This document shows positions 24,623 through 32,121 of a stretch of 55,597 nucleotides of DNA, in pieces. Every line of letters begins with the position of its first letter. The stretch's first letter is position 1. The translations under genes were made by a program, and so were the position numbers. The DNA is from JBEKIK01 sp050013075 (GTDB taxonomy: Bacteria > Planctomycetota > Planctomycetia > Pirellulales > Thermoguttaceae). Location: the NCBI GenBank assembly GCA_050013075.1, contig JBEKFZ010000020.1:1-55597 (forward strand), read 5' to 3'. The notes below the pieces were generated by a model that worked only from the letters and a program-made list of their open reading frames with translations, was not told the origin of the DNA and made no database searches.

Positions 24623-24913
24623 TTATTCAGGCAATTCATAATCCAAAGTATCGAGTATGGCCGCGTTGTATGCGTCCAACGGGATAATATCGGGATGAAA
24701 CGGCACGGCGGCCTCGCGGCCTTCGCTCACCCCGATGCGACAGCCCGCGCCGGCGCCCAATTCGTCCAATACCACAATGTCATCCAATCGTTCTTCAAAA
24801 CGGCCGGCCAGATTATCCCAGCTCAAAGGCGTCGCCAGTTTGAACTGCTTGCCGGCCAGACTCGGATGCCGGCGATTAAGCGTGACCGTGCCTATAACAT
24901 CCGCAATTCGCAT
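24623..24913 (-). CDS. Pentameric shell vertex protein, BMC-P (third copy)
   Basis: 96 residues of the EutN/CcmL fold. MRIADVIGTVTLNRRHPSLAGKQFKLATP is the typical N-terminal half; LDDIVVLDELGAGAGCRIGVSEG is the central signature with the conserved GAG turn. The start at 24913 is chosen for GGAGAAGAC upstream. BMC-P pentamers cap the vertices of microcompartment shells. The C-terminal extension (VPFHPDIIPLDAYNAAILD) is specific to this paralogue, and PV loci carry three divergent BMC-P genes. Confidence 0.87.
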   Translation of the reverse strand: MRIADVIGTVTLNRRHPSLAGKQFKLATPLSWDNLAGRFEERLDDIVVLDELGAGAGCRIGVSEGREAAVPFHPDIIPLDAYNAAILDTLDYELPE

Positions 24914-24923
24914 GTCTTCTCCG

Positions 24924-25025
24924 TAGGGTGCGTGCAACGCACCATGGTAGCTAAGTGGCGACAGTACAATTGTCGCTCCAACCCATTATTGTTTCCTCAT
25001 AATTCGGGTGCGTTTCACGCACCCT
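24924..25025. repeat. TAGGGTGCG palindromes
   Basis: GGTGCGTGCAACGCACC at 24927-24943 and GGGTGCGTTTCACGCACCC at 25005-25023, with an AACAATTGTCGC-like segment between them. Members of the same family lie at 7868, 35093 and 49727. The gap carries no gene. Confidence 0.6.
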
Positions 25026-25752
25026 ACTTTAATCGTTTTCTAAAAACCTCCGGGCAGGGGCGGACGCCGCCGCGGAAAAATTCTCCGGCCATCCGGGACA
25101 ATTTGAACAAACCGACGCTTTGCGGATCGACGATCAACAAATTCGCTCCGATTGAGCTTAGATCGGCTTCCAGGCTGTTGTCGTTGCTCGCCAACACCGC
25201 CCGCACGCCCGCAAGCCGGTTGGCCAAACATATCGCGGCGGCAGTGTGTGGCGTCAACAGCAATCCCAGCGCGTCGCTTTTGGACAGTTCGGCGGCCAGT
25301 TGATCAGTCGCGGCCAATATGCAGTCGGTCTTGTGACATTGGACCTGAATGCCTTCGCTCCGCAATGAACTCGCCAGGAGTTTTGGATCCAGTTTGGTTC
25401 GGGCGGCAACGACGACCAATCTCGGCGGCGCGACGGAGGTGTTTTTCGCCGGCAAAGCGCGGGATAGTTCAATGTTTCGTTGCCGCAATGCGTCGCGCAC
25501 GGCCGGGGTAACGACCGCCTGCGGACCGACCGCCACTTGACGTATTCCGTCAAGTCGATCTGTGATTTCCTCCATCGTCACCAATCGTGCCGATATCACC
25601 AGTTCGCCGTTAGTTGACGGAACATCGGCGCCGCGGTTGGCTTGCTCAACCGTGCTTTCGGCGGCACTAGAATCTTCAGGCCCGGGCGCGCGCTTCAATT
25701 CCGCGAGCACTTCGCGCACCACGCGCTCGATGTCCAAGGGAATGTTCGTCAT
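25024..25752 (-). CDS. Unrecognised BMC-locus protein with cargo-type N-terminus
   Basis: 242 residues. The N-terminal DIERVVREVLAELKR is amphipathic and almost the same as the encapsulation helix of the PduL of this locus (VERVVREIVLAQV). A linker follows (residues 20-50). A middle segment has VVTPAVRDALRQRNIELSR, a motif also found in EutT-like and related microcompartment proteins. The C-terminal half (LDPKLLASSLRSEG, LLLTPHTAAAICLANRLAGV, RAVLASN, GANLLIVDP) recalls the RpiB/LacAB sugar-phosphate isomerase fold, without its usual catalytic Cys or His visible. The ATG overlaps the stop of the upstream BMC-P gene (ATGA), so they are coupled. A lumenal function is inferred; the reaction is unknown. 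Confidence 0.6.
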   Translation of the reverse strand: MTNIPLDIERVVREVLAELKRAPGPEDSSAAESTVEQANRGADVPSTNGELVISARLVTMEEITDRLDGIRQVAVGPQAVVTPAVRDALRQRNIELSRALPAKNTSVAPPRLVVVAARTKLDPKLLASSLRSEGIQVQCHKTDCILAATDQLAAELSKSDALGLLLTPHTAAAICLANRLAGVRAVLASNDNSLEADLSSIGANLLIVDPQSVGLFKLSRMAGEFFRGGVRPCPEVFRKRLK

Positions 25753-26009
25753 TGGTCGGGAATCCCCAGTACGGTCCAGCGAACCGGCGATTTGTCGTTG
25801 TGGAGAATTTCCCGGGCGCCGATGCCGTCGCTGGTAATCATCACCATTTGGCCCAGTCCCGCGCCCAGTTTATCTACCACCAGGATCGGGTCGCCTTCGA
25901 TCGAGTGCCCGTCGGCCTGCAGAGCCATGACCAACAGCAGCTTCGTTCCTTCCATCGAAGGGTGCTTCACCGTCGAAGTCGCGATGCCCATTACTTTGGC
26001 GAGATACAT
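25749..26009 (-). CDS. Pentameric shell vertex protein, BMC-P (second copy)
   Basis: 86 residues, EutN/CcmL family: MYLAKVMGIATSTVKHPSMEG at the N-terminus, then LLLVMALQADG and LVVDKLGAGLGQMVMIT. It is one of three BMC-P paralogues of the locus and probably forms a pentameric vertex. Its stop overlaps the start of the following gene by 4 bases. It is separated from the aldehyde dehydrogenase by 147 bases of palindromic DNA. Confidence 0.88.
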   Translation of the reverse strand: MYLAKVMGIATSTVKHPSMEGTKLLLVMALQADGHSIEGDPILVVDKLGAGLGQMVMITSDGIGAREILHNDKSPVRWTVLGIPDQ

Positions 26010-26040
26010 GTCATTATTTCAATTTTTTAAACAACATCTC

Positions 26041-26145
26041 GTTCCCACGCTCCGCGTGGGAACGGACGGTCAGCGAGGCGTCTATACTTTTTACACCTGT
26101 GTATGTGATCACAAACCATAGGTTCCCACGCGGAGCGTGGGAACC
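26041..26145. repeat. Two GTTCCCACG palindromes
   Basis: GTTCCCACGC-TCC-GCGTGGGAAC at 26041-26063 and GGTTCCCACG-CGGAG-CGTGGGAACC at 26121-26145, flanking about 57 bases. The same family is inserted in the GT-C/TPR gene at 17223-17244, and a looser one lies at 35217-35240. The gap between the BMC-P and aldehyde dehydrogenase genes holds nothing else. Confidence 0.7.
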
Positions 26146-26156
26146 AGTCAATGGTA

Positions 26157-27593
26157 TTATTTCCCTAAAATTCTTAAATCGTCGATCATCGCGCAGCGGC
26201 GTTCGCGGGTAAACGTAAGCGGCGTGGTGATGCCCTCGCCGGTCGGACCGGCAATGGAAAAGGAAACATATCCTTCGCCTCCGAGTCCCAAGCCCGCCAT
26301 GCACGGGCCGTTTTTCACGAAAATAGTGGTATCCATGGCCTTGCCCATCTTGGTCATGTTGTGGACGTTGGTCGAGTGGATAATGGCTGTATGGCGGAAG
26401 GCGTGCTCGCTGAGCCGGGCCTTTTCGATGGCTTCGTCGACGTCGCGGCAGCGGACGAACGGCAGGAAGGGCATCATCTGCTCGACCGGCACGAACGGAC
26501 TGGATTCATCCGTTTCGCCAAAAAGGATTTCCGTTCCCGATGGAACCGTCTTGCCGATGGCCCGGGCAAGTACGGCGGCGTCGCGGCCGATAAAATCCTT
26601 GTGCGGGACGTCGTGTTTTTTATCGCCCTCGCCGACCGAGGCAATGGCGGCCTTCGTCAAGGCCGCGACTTCCGTGGCCCTTAGCCGTACCGCCCCCGCG
26701 CGTTCCATCGCGGCCATCATGGCGTCGAACACTCTTTCCACGACAAAGACCTGTTTTTCGGATATGCACAAGAGGTTGTTATCGTAGGCGCCGCCTTGGA
26801 TGATACACCGCGCGGCGCGATCGAGATCGGCGGTTTCGTCGACCACCACCGGCGGATTGCCCGGACCGGCTACAATCGCCCGCTTGGCCTGCTGCATGGC
26901 CGCCTTGGCCACCGCCGGCCCGCCGGTGACGCACAACAGGTTGATGTCGGGATGCTTGAAGATCGCATTGGCCGTGTCCAGCGTGGGCTCGGTAATGACG
27001 CAAATCAGGTTGTCGATGCCCAGGTCTTTGTAAATTGCCTCGTTGTAGCGCCGCACGCCCTCGGCGGCCACGCGCCGGCCGCTGGGATGCGGATTGAATA
27101 CCACCGTGTTGCCGGCCGCGATCATCGAAACGGCGTTGCCCGTCAGCGTGGGCAGAGAATGTGTTACCGGCGTAACGGCCCCGATCACACCGAAGGGGGC
27201 GTGCTCGATAACGGCCAGCCCGTGGTCGCCGCTGAAAACCTCGCTGTGCAGAAATTCCACTCCCAGCGAGCGCTCGCCGAGGATTTTCAGCTTTTCGATT
27301 TTGTGTTCCAGCCGGCCGATCTTGGTTTCTTCCATCTCCATGGTGCCTAGTTCCACGCACTGGTCGATGGCGATGCGGCGGATATGGCCGATAATGCGAT
27401 TGCGGTCTTCCAGGGTCCGGCGCGAAAGCTGTTCAAAGGCATCTCGGGCCGCGGCAACGGCCTGGTTCACGTCGGTGAACAAGCCGAAGCGGCCTTTGGT
27501 CCCGCCGCCCACATGGGCGCCCGCGCCGTTGGCGCCTAGGCGCGTGATTACCTGCTCCACAACGCTGCGAATAAGTTTTTCATCGACTTGCAT
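26157..27593 (-). CDS. CoA-acylating aldehyde dehydrogenase, BMC cargo
   Basis: 478 residues of the PduP/EutE subfamily. N-terminal encapsulation helix DEKLIRSVVEQVITRLG, then a Gly-rich linker. NAD-binding and catalytic domains: NPHPSGRRVAAEG, CVTGGPAVAKAAM, and the catalytic Cys in NNLLCISEKQVFV (about residue 270). It oxidises an aldehyde (lactaldehyde in PV loci) with NAD and CoA to an acyl-CoA for the PduL/AckA pair. It lies downstream of a BMC-P gene in the same orientation, across a spacer of repeated words. Confidence 0.9.
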   Translation of the reverse strand: MQVDEKLIRSVVEQVITRLGANGAGAHVGGGTKGRFGLFTDVNQAVAAARDAFEQLSRRTLEDRNRIIGHIRRIAIDQCVELGTMEMEETKIGRLEHKIEKLKILGERSLGVEFLHSEVFSGDHGLAVIEHAPFGVIGAVTPVTHSLPTLTGNAVSMIAAGNTVVFNPHPSGRRVAAEGVRRYNEAIYKDLGIDNLICVITEPTLDTANAIFKHPDINLLCVTGGPAVAKAAMQQAKRAIVAGPGNPPVVVDETADLDRAARCIIQGGAYDNNLLCISEKQVFVVERVFDAMMAAMERAGAVRLRATEVAALTKAAIASVGEGDKKHDVPHKDFIGRDAAVLARAIGKTVPSGTEILFGETDESSPFVPVEQMMPFLPFVRCRDVDEAIEKARLSEHAFRHTAIIHSTNVHNMTKMGKAMDTTIFVKNGPCMAGLGLGGEGYVSFSIAGPTGEGITTPLTFTRERRCAMIDDLRILGK

Positions 27594-27599
27594 GGTTAA

Positions 27600-27695
27600 T
27601 TCTCGTTTTAGCTGTCAGCAATCAGCTTTCAGCTATCAGTAATCGGTATTCAGTATATTCTGTTGACTGCTGATTGCTGACTGCTGATAGCTACT
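27600..27695. repeat. CAGCTATCAGTAATC-type quasi-periodic words
   Basis: The spacer is built of variants of a heptamer-like word (GCTGTCAGCAATCAGCTTTC, CTGATTGCTGACTGCTGATA). Similar words with ACTGAAAACTG or ACTGATAACTG lie at 24382-24447, 30150-30303 and 30973-31010. Not coding. Confidence 0.6.
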
Positions 27696-28002
27696 TGTCT
27701 TTTTGATACACGCACGATTGCCCCACGTGGACCGAATCGATGATGCCGATGATCACGGTATCGATGGGCAGGCTTTTTGTTTCAGGAGTCAAGCGGGCAC
27801 TGGAGCCTTGGGTAATCAGCACAAACTCGCCTTCGCCCGCCCCGACCGTATCGACCGCCACAAGCGACCGGCCCGTGGTCACAAGGGAATCGCGGTTTTG
27901 AGGATCGAGGCGATAAGGCTCGACGACCAGCATTTTGTGTCCTTTCATCGACGACACTTTTTGGGTGGCCACGAGCGATCCGGTGACTTTGGCGATAAAC
28001 AT
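27691..28002 (-). CDS. Pentameric shell vertex protein, BMC-P (first copy)
   Basis: 103 residues, EutN/CcmL family: MFIAKVTGSLVATQKVSSMKG, LLVAVDTVGAGEGEFVLITQG-type core, and a C-terminal extension (VIIGIIDSVHVGQSC). Good ribosome site GGGGAGTTGAATC. Together with the two later BMC-P genes it would supply vertices of the shell. Confidence 0.9.
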   Translation of the reverse strand: MFIAKVTGSLVATQKVSSMKGHKMLVVEPYRLDPQNRDSLVTTGRSLVAVDTVGAGEGEFVLITQGSSARLTPETKSLPIDTVIIGIIDSVHVGQSCVYQKDK

Positions 28003-28034
28003 GATTCAACTCCCCGATAAACTTCTTTGTTGGT

Positions 28035-28092
28035 ATGGCAGTTGTACTGCCATCCCTTTGTTACGCATGGCGGCGGCAGTTCAACTGCCGCC
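28035..28092. repeat. Two CAGTTxAACTG palindromes
   Basis: ATGGCAG-TTGTA-CTGCCAT (28035-28053) and GGCGGCAG-TTCAA-CTGCCGCC (28072-28092) between the AckA and BMC-P genes. The core CAGTT/AACTG is constant and the arms vary in pairs. Confidence 0.65.
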
Positions 28093-28102
28093 CCAACTTT
28101 CT

Positions 28103-29290
28103 TTATCTCCGCATTAAAAACTCCGCCGCCTGCCGGGCGACGATCAATTCTTCGTTGGTGGGCATGACCCAAACTTGCACGCGGCTGGTCTGCGCGCTGA
28201 CTTTCGCCTCGCCTTTGGCCGACAGATTGGCCGCCGGATCAAGGACGATTTCCAATGACTCCAGATTTTCGAGCACGGCCGTTCGGATCGAGGGGCGATT
28301 CTCGCCGATGCCGCCGGTAAACACGATCGCATCGACGCCGCCTAGTTCGACCATATACGCCCCCAAATAATGCCGCACGCCGGAGGAGAATACATCCAGT
28401 GCCAATTTTGCCCGGGCGTTGCCTGTTTCGGCGGCTTGGATGATGTCGCGCAGGTCGGAGCTTATGCCGCTTAGGCCCAACAGCCCGGCCTGATTCGCAA
28501 GCATGTCGAGCACTTGCTCTAGCGACTTGCCGGTCTGTTTTACAAGCACCGGCAGTGCAAAGGGATCGAAATCGCCCACCCGATTATTCTGCGGCAATCC
28601 GCTCTGCGGGCTAAAACCCATGCTTGTCGCCACGCTCTTTCCGCCGCGGATAGCGCACAGCGAACTCGATCCGCCCAGGTGGCAGGAAATGATCCGCAAA
28701 TCGCGGCGGCCCAAAAGCTCGGCGGTTCGCTCGGCTATGTAACGGTGAGAAGCCCCGTGAAAACCGTATCGCCGCACCAGGTACTTTTCCGCCCATTCAT
28801 AAGGAACGGCATAGTAGCGGTTCCGCTCGGGAATGGTTTGGTGGAAATCGGTTTCAAAAACCGCAACCAAGGGGATCTCGGGCAGCCGCTGGGCCATAAG
28901 ACGCATGGCGTTTATATAAGGCGGATTATGGGCCGGGGCCACCGCAACGACTTCTTCCATGGCGGAAAGCAATTCTTTGTCGACGAGATGGACTCCGCTT
29001 AGCCGACCGCCATGCACCGTCTTGAAGGCAATTGCCGATAGCTCCCCGGCTTGTTTTAGGCAGCCGATATCGGGATCGGTCAACTGGACTAGGCATTGCC
29101 GAACCGCTTCGACGTAATCGGGCACGCGGAGCATCTTTTCCTGACGCTTCGCACCGATCTCGACAACACACTTGCTCTCGGGCGAGCCGATCCGTTCGAT
29201 GCCGCCGCGCGCAAGCTGAATATTGCCGTCTATGTCGAACAAACGGTACTTGAAACTCGTCGAACCGAGGTTGGCCACCAATATCTTCAT
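28103..29290 (-). CDS. ackA: Acetate/propionate kinase of the BMC locus
   Basis: 395 residues, acetokinase fold. NLGSTSFKYRLFD (N-terminal phosphate-binding loop), KTVHGG near residue 90, GFHGASHRYI near 170, and GGIGENRPSIR near 320. Family reaction: acyl phosphate plus ADP to carboxylate plus ATP; here probably lactyl phosphate from PduL, giving ATP. Several conserved positions differ from housekeeping AckA: KTVHGG instead of RVVHGG and NNRVGDFDP instead of TRSGDIDP. No encapsulation helix is seen, so it may act outside the shell. AAAGGATGCC ribosome site. Confidence 0.85.
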   Translation of the reverse strand: MKILVANLGSTSFKYRLFDIDGNIQLARGGIERIGSPESKCVVEIGAKRQEKMLRVPDYVEAVRQCLVQLTDPDIGCLKQAGELSAIAFKTVHGGRLSGVHLVDKELLSAMEEVVAVAPAHNPPYINAMRLMAQRLPEIPLVAVFETDFHQTIPERNRYYAVPYEWAEKYLVRRYGFHGASHRYIAERTAELLGRRDLRIISCHLGGSSSLCAIRGGKSVATSMGFSPQSGLPQNNRVGDFDPFALPVLVKQTGKSLEQVLDMLANQAGLLGLSGISSDLRDIIQAAETGNARAKLALDVFSSGVRHYLGAYMVELGGVDAIVFTGGIGENRPSIRTAVLENLESLEIVLDPAANLSAKGEAKVSAQTSRVQVWVMPTNEELIVARQAAEFLMRR

Positions 29291-29361
29291 GGCATCCTTT
29301 CTCGGGAATTAGAAATGTGGATCGGTAAATAGGATAGCGAGCATTTGAAAGAGAATTGCGC

Positions 29362-29440
29362 GAAACCGCAAGCGGTTTCATCGGTTCATCCAGAATTCAT
29401 CATTCTGAATTCATCCTTCATCCTTCATCCCTCATCCTTT
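29362..29440. repeat. GAAACCGC palindrome and GGATGAA words
   Basis: GAAACCGC-AA-GCGGTTTC at 29362-29379, then repeated TTCATCCTTCATCC (29396-29438), the same word family as 46591-46627 and 54728-54763. Located between the BMC-H2 and AckA genes. Confidence 0.6.
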
Positions 29441-29466
29441 CAATCCAATTTCCAATTCCTTGTCCG

Positions 29467-29736
29467 TTAGGACAAATAGGCGGCGATCACGCCTTCGGCC
29501 GGGCGGGGGATAATATGGCTGGCCACCAGTTCGCCGACTTGCGAGGCCGCGCTAGCGCCCGCCTCTACGGCGGCCCGAACGCTCCCCACGTCGCCGCGGA
29601 CGACCGTGGTCACCAGTCCGCCGCCGATCTGAATGCGCTTGAGTATCTGGACGTTGGCCGCCTTGGCCATCGCATCGGTCGCTTCCACTAATGCAACCAA
29701 CCCTTTTGTTTCTAACAATCCAATGGCGTCTTGCAT
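29467..29736 (-). CDS. Hexameric shell protein, BMC-H (second copy)
   Basis: 89 residues with the complete BMC domain: AIGLLETKGLVALVEATDAM, KAANVQIL, GGGLVTTVVRGDVGSVRAAV, and ASHIIPRPAEGV at the end. It tiles the facets of the shell as hexamers. Small and Gly-rich around the pore loop (RIQIGGGL). No BMC-T gene is present in the locus, in keeping with PV-type shells. Confidence 0.92.
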   Translation of the reverse strand: MQDAIGLLETKGLVALVEATDAMAKAANVQILKRIQIGGGLVTTVVRGDVGSVRAAVEAGASAASQVGELVASHIIPRPAEGVIAAYLS

Positions 29737-29809
29737 TGCAGGTATAACCTTTCTTCGCTAGGATGGTTTGTAACAATATCCGAACTTGAACCCTGACCTC
29801 TGACCTCTA

Positions 29810-30115
29810 TCAATCGGTCGAGGCTTGTTTGACTCGCGCCGGCAGGACCACTTCGAGGTCTTCGTGCGGACGCGGAATAACCTGTACGCTGACCACCTCG
29901 CCGATGCGTCCGCCCGCGGCGGCGCCGGCATCGGTGGCGGCCTTCACCGCGGCAACGTCGCCGGTCACGAAGGCCGTAACCAGCCCGCTGCCCACTTTGT
30001 CCCAGCCCATGAATTCCACGTTGGCCGCTTTCAACATCGCGTCGCTGGCTTCCACCAGGGTCACAAAACCCTTGGTTTCGATCATGCCCAACGCTTCCAT
30101 TACTTTTCTTGCCAT
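29810..30115 (-). CDS. Hexameric shell protein, BMC-H (first copy)
   Basis: 101 residues: EALGMIETKGFVTLVEASDAM, KAANVEFMGWDKVGSGLVTA, AGAAAGGRIGEVVSVQVIPRP, then a C-terminal tail of about 18 residues. A BMC-H facet protein. The ribosome site AAGGAG is well placed. It is 73 bases upstream of the second BMC-H gene and probably co-transcribed with it. Confidence 0.92.
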   Translation of the reverse strand: MARKVMEALGMIETKGFVTLVEASDAMLKAANVEFMGWDKVGSGLVTAFVTGDVAAVKAATDAGAAAGGRIGEVVSVQVIPRPHEDLEVVLPARVKQASTD

Positions 30116-30149
30116 GGTTGATATTCTCCTTGCGGGAAATTGGGTAAAT

Positions 30150-30303
30150 ATTTGGTTTACAGTTTTCGGTTATCAGTAATCAGTTTTTTATTCAATATTT
30201 GAAACCGCTTGCGGTTTCGCGTTATATTTTCCGATGCTAATTTTCATCCGATAAAAACTATAAATTGCTAAGTGTGAACTGAAAACTGACAACTGATAAC
30301 TGA
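30150..30303. repeat. Quasi-periodic words and GAAACCGC palindrome
   Basis: ACAGTTTTCGGTTATCAGTA-type words at both ends and GAAACCGCTTGCGGTTTC at 30201-30218. No gene; it lies between PduL and the first BMC-H gene. Confidence 0.6.
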
Positions 30304-30306
30304 CTA

Positions 30307-30969
30307 CTATTTAAATAACTCCACTTTTGTTGCGTGATCGATGTCGCAGGCGTTGCCTTCATCGGTGTCGATGTGCACTTCCAGCTTGATCTTCTTGCCC
30401 ACGCGAACCAACATATTCTCGAATACCGCCGGGCAAGAGGAAAATACTCTCAGCGACATGAGATCGTTGTTTTTCACGCCGAAGTATTCGGCATCGGCGG
30501 GGCCCATGTGTACGTGCCGCTCGGCGCGGATCACTCCTTTTTTCAATTCCACCACGCCCTTGGGCCCGACCATTACGCAGCCCGGCGTGCCTTCGATGTT
30601 GCCGCTGGGCCGAACCGGAATGTCCAGCCCCAGCGATATGCTGTCGGTAAACGCCAATTCCACCTGGCTCTCCCCGCGCGTGGGACCGAGCACCCGGACC
30701 GTCGGCAACATTCTTCGCTTAGGACCCACGATCATCACCGTTTCTTCCGCGGCATAATATCCGTCCTGATACAGATCCTTCATCACCGTCAGCTTGCGAC
30801 CCGGACCGAACAGGGTTTCCACGTGCTCGTCGGTCAGATGCACGTGACGCGCGGAAACGCTTATTACCAGGTTCGGTTTGCCCGGTGGGCCGCCGACCTG
30901 GGCCAGCACAATCTCCCGGACAACCCGCTCCACATAACTTCGATCAATAGGCGCTGCGGCAATGCTCAT
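30307..30969 (-). CDS. pduL: PduL-type phosphotransacylase, BMC cargo
   Basis: 220 residues. N-terminal encapsulation helix (RSYVERVVREIVLAQV), then two PduL beta-barrel domains. Zinc His residues: HVH in SARHVHLT near 53 and HVH in RAERHVHMG near 157. PduL exchanges acyl-CoA with phosphate, regenerating CoA inside the shell. It would turn lactyl-CoA from the aldehyde dehydrogenase into lactyl phosphate for the kinase. No Shine-Dalgarno was found; the upstream spacer is a palindrome plus quasi-periodic words. Confidence 0.92.
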   Translation of the reverse strand: MSIAAAPIDRSYVERVVREIVLAQVGGPPGKPNLVISVSARHVHLTDEHVETLFGPGRKLTVMKDLYQDGYYAAEETVMIVGPKRRMLPTVRVLGPTRGESQVELAFTDSISLGLDIPVRPSGNIEGTPGCVMVGPKGVVELKKGVIRAERHVHMGPADAEYFGVKNNDLMSLRVFSSCPAVFENMLVRVGKKIKLEVHIDTDEGNACDIDHATKVELFK

Positions 30970-31014
30970 GGTTTAAGTTATCAGTTTTCAGTTATCGGTT
31001 TTCTGCTTTCAATT

Positions 31015-31045
31015 GTTGGGGTGGCAGTTAAACTGCCACCCCAAC
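31015..31045. repeat. Palindrome of the CAGTTxAACTG family
   Basis: GTTGGGGTGGCAG-TTAAA-CTGCCACCCCAAC, a perfect 13-pair stem between the DeoR and PduL genes. It can act as an attenuator or mRNA-stability hairpin within the operon. Confidence 0.7.
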
Positions 31046-31063
31046 AGATTCAGTTGATGGTAT

Positions 31064-31831
31064 TCACTGCACTATCGCCGCAACGTGCAACTTCACGCCG
31101 GCTGATGTTATTTTTTCTTTCCACTTGGGGTCGATTCCGTCGTCCACCACAACATGATCCACTTCAGCCAACGGACACAAATGGGTTAAACTCTGTCGGC
31201 CGAACTTCGAGCTGTCGGCCACCACGATCACCTCGTCGGCCGAGTGCATCATCTGCCGCTCGGCCTCCACGATCAGCAAGTTATTGTTAAAAAAGCCTTC
31301 CTCGTTGATTCCGGCCACGCTAAGGATGGTCTTGCGCACCCGAACCTTCGATAGCATTTCCACGGCATAAGGTCCCCGGGCAACGCCCGTGCGCGGACAT
31401 ATATTGCCGCCTACCAATACTAGGTCGCTGCTGGTATCTGAGGCGAACAAATTAGCCACCGGCAGCGATGTGGTTACCACGTGAATCGGCCGGCCAACGA
31501 GCAATCTCGCAACCTCATAGGTGGTACTGCCGCCATCCAAAAGTATGGTATCGCCATCCTCGACCAACTCCACCGTCCGGGCGGCAATGGCCTTTTTCTG
31601 CTCCCATTGCATACTCTGCCGGGCATCGAAATGGGGGAGCATTGGGGAGGTTCCAGTATAAAGCACCCCGCCGTGAATCCGCCTGGCGCAGCCTTGGGTT
31701 TCCAAATACTCCACATCTCGCCGCACGGTCGATTCCGAGACCTCCAGGGTCTCGGCCAATGCCGGCAGCGATGCGAATCGCCCGACACGCACAAGCTCAA
31801 GCAGCCGATTTCGGCGTTCTTCGGCAAGCAT
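31064..31831 (-). CDS. DeoR-family regulator of the BMC locus
   Basis: 255 residues. N-terminal helix-turn-helix (MLAEERRNRLLELVRVGRFA, then ETLEVSESTVRRDVEYLE) followed by the DeoR sensor domain with the sugar-phosphate pocket (GDTILLDGGSTTYEVARLL, VTTSLPVANLF, VADSSKFGRQSLTHL). DeoR/GlpR repressors usually sense a sugar phosphate. As the first gene of the locus it is the likely regulator of the microcompartment genes. Ribosome site AAAGGATGG. Confidence 0.9.
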   Translation of the reverse strand: MLAEERRNRLLELVRVGRFASLPALAETLEVSESTVRRDVEYLETQGCARRIHGGVLYTGTSPMLPHFDARQSMQWEQKKAIAARTVELVEDGDTILLDGGSTTYEVARLLVGRPIHVVTTSLPVANLFASDTSSDLVLVGGNICPRTGVARGPYAVEMLSKVRVRKTILSVAGINEEGFFNNNLLIVEAERQMMHSADEVIVVADSSKFGRQSLTHLCPLAEVDHVVVDDGIDPKWKEKITSAGVKLHVAAIVQ

Positions 31832-32121
31832 GACTATTCCATCCTTTATTATGTGGTAATGATGGGCCTATTTCACATTATGCCATATTTATAAAATATA
31901 TCAAGCATTATTTATCATTATTATGGAAGAATTCTGCCAATTTCTACCACAATATCACCATGGGACCGTTTATTCCAAGATTTTTTATTGATTTATTCCT
32001 GCCGCTCTTGTCATAAATACGAAAGCCGCCCTCAAAACACATCGGGTTTATCAAGAACCCAGAAAATTCACCGGTCGCAAGCGACCAGGCTAAACGGCCA
32101 CTATATACCCGAGAAGCTGCT
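31832..32121. other. Promoter region of the BMC locus
   Basis: AT-rich. It includes the TTGATA/CATAAT promoter (31877-31904) and repeated AATAATG/AAATAATG words at 31905-31925 that could be operator half-sites. Near 32066-32080 is GGTCGC-AA-GCGACC, a palindrome. No gene. Confidence 0.55.
31877..31904 (-). promoter_or_regulatory. Sigma-70-type promoter upstream of deoR
   Basis: On the minus strand TTGATA (31899-31904), 16-base spacer, CATAAT (31877-31882), about 45 bases before the DeoR start. It is the only convincing promoter for the whole minus-strand locus other than that of the toxin-antitoxin pair. Confidence 0.55.

Noticed and set aside
25024..25752. True RpiB isomerase
   Set aside because: The resemblance is limited to the C-terminal half and the catalytic residues are not seen; only a fold-level suggestion is kept.
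21995..31831. Propanediol or ethanolamine microcompartment
   Set aside because: No diol dehydratase, ammonia lyase, glycyl radical enzyme or BMC-T gene; the class II aldolase with a C-terminal tag marks the PV type.
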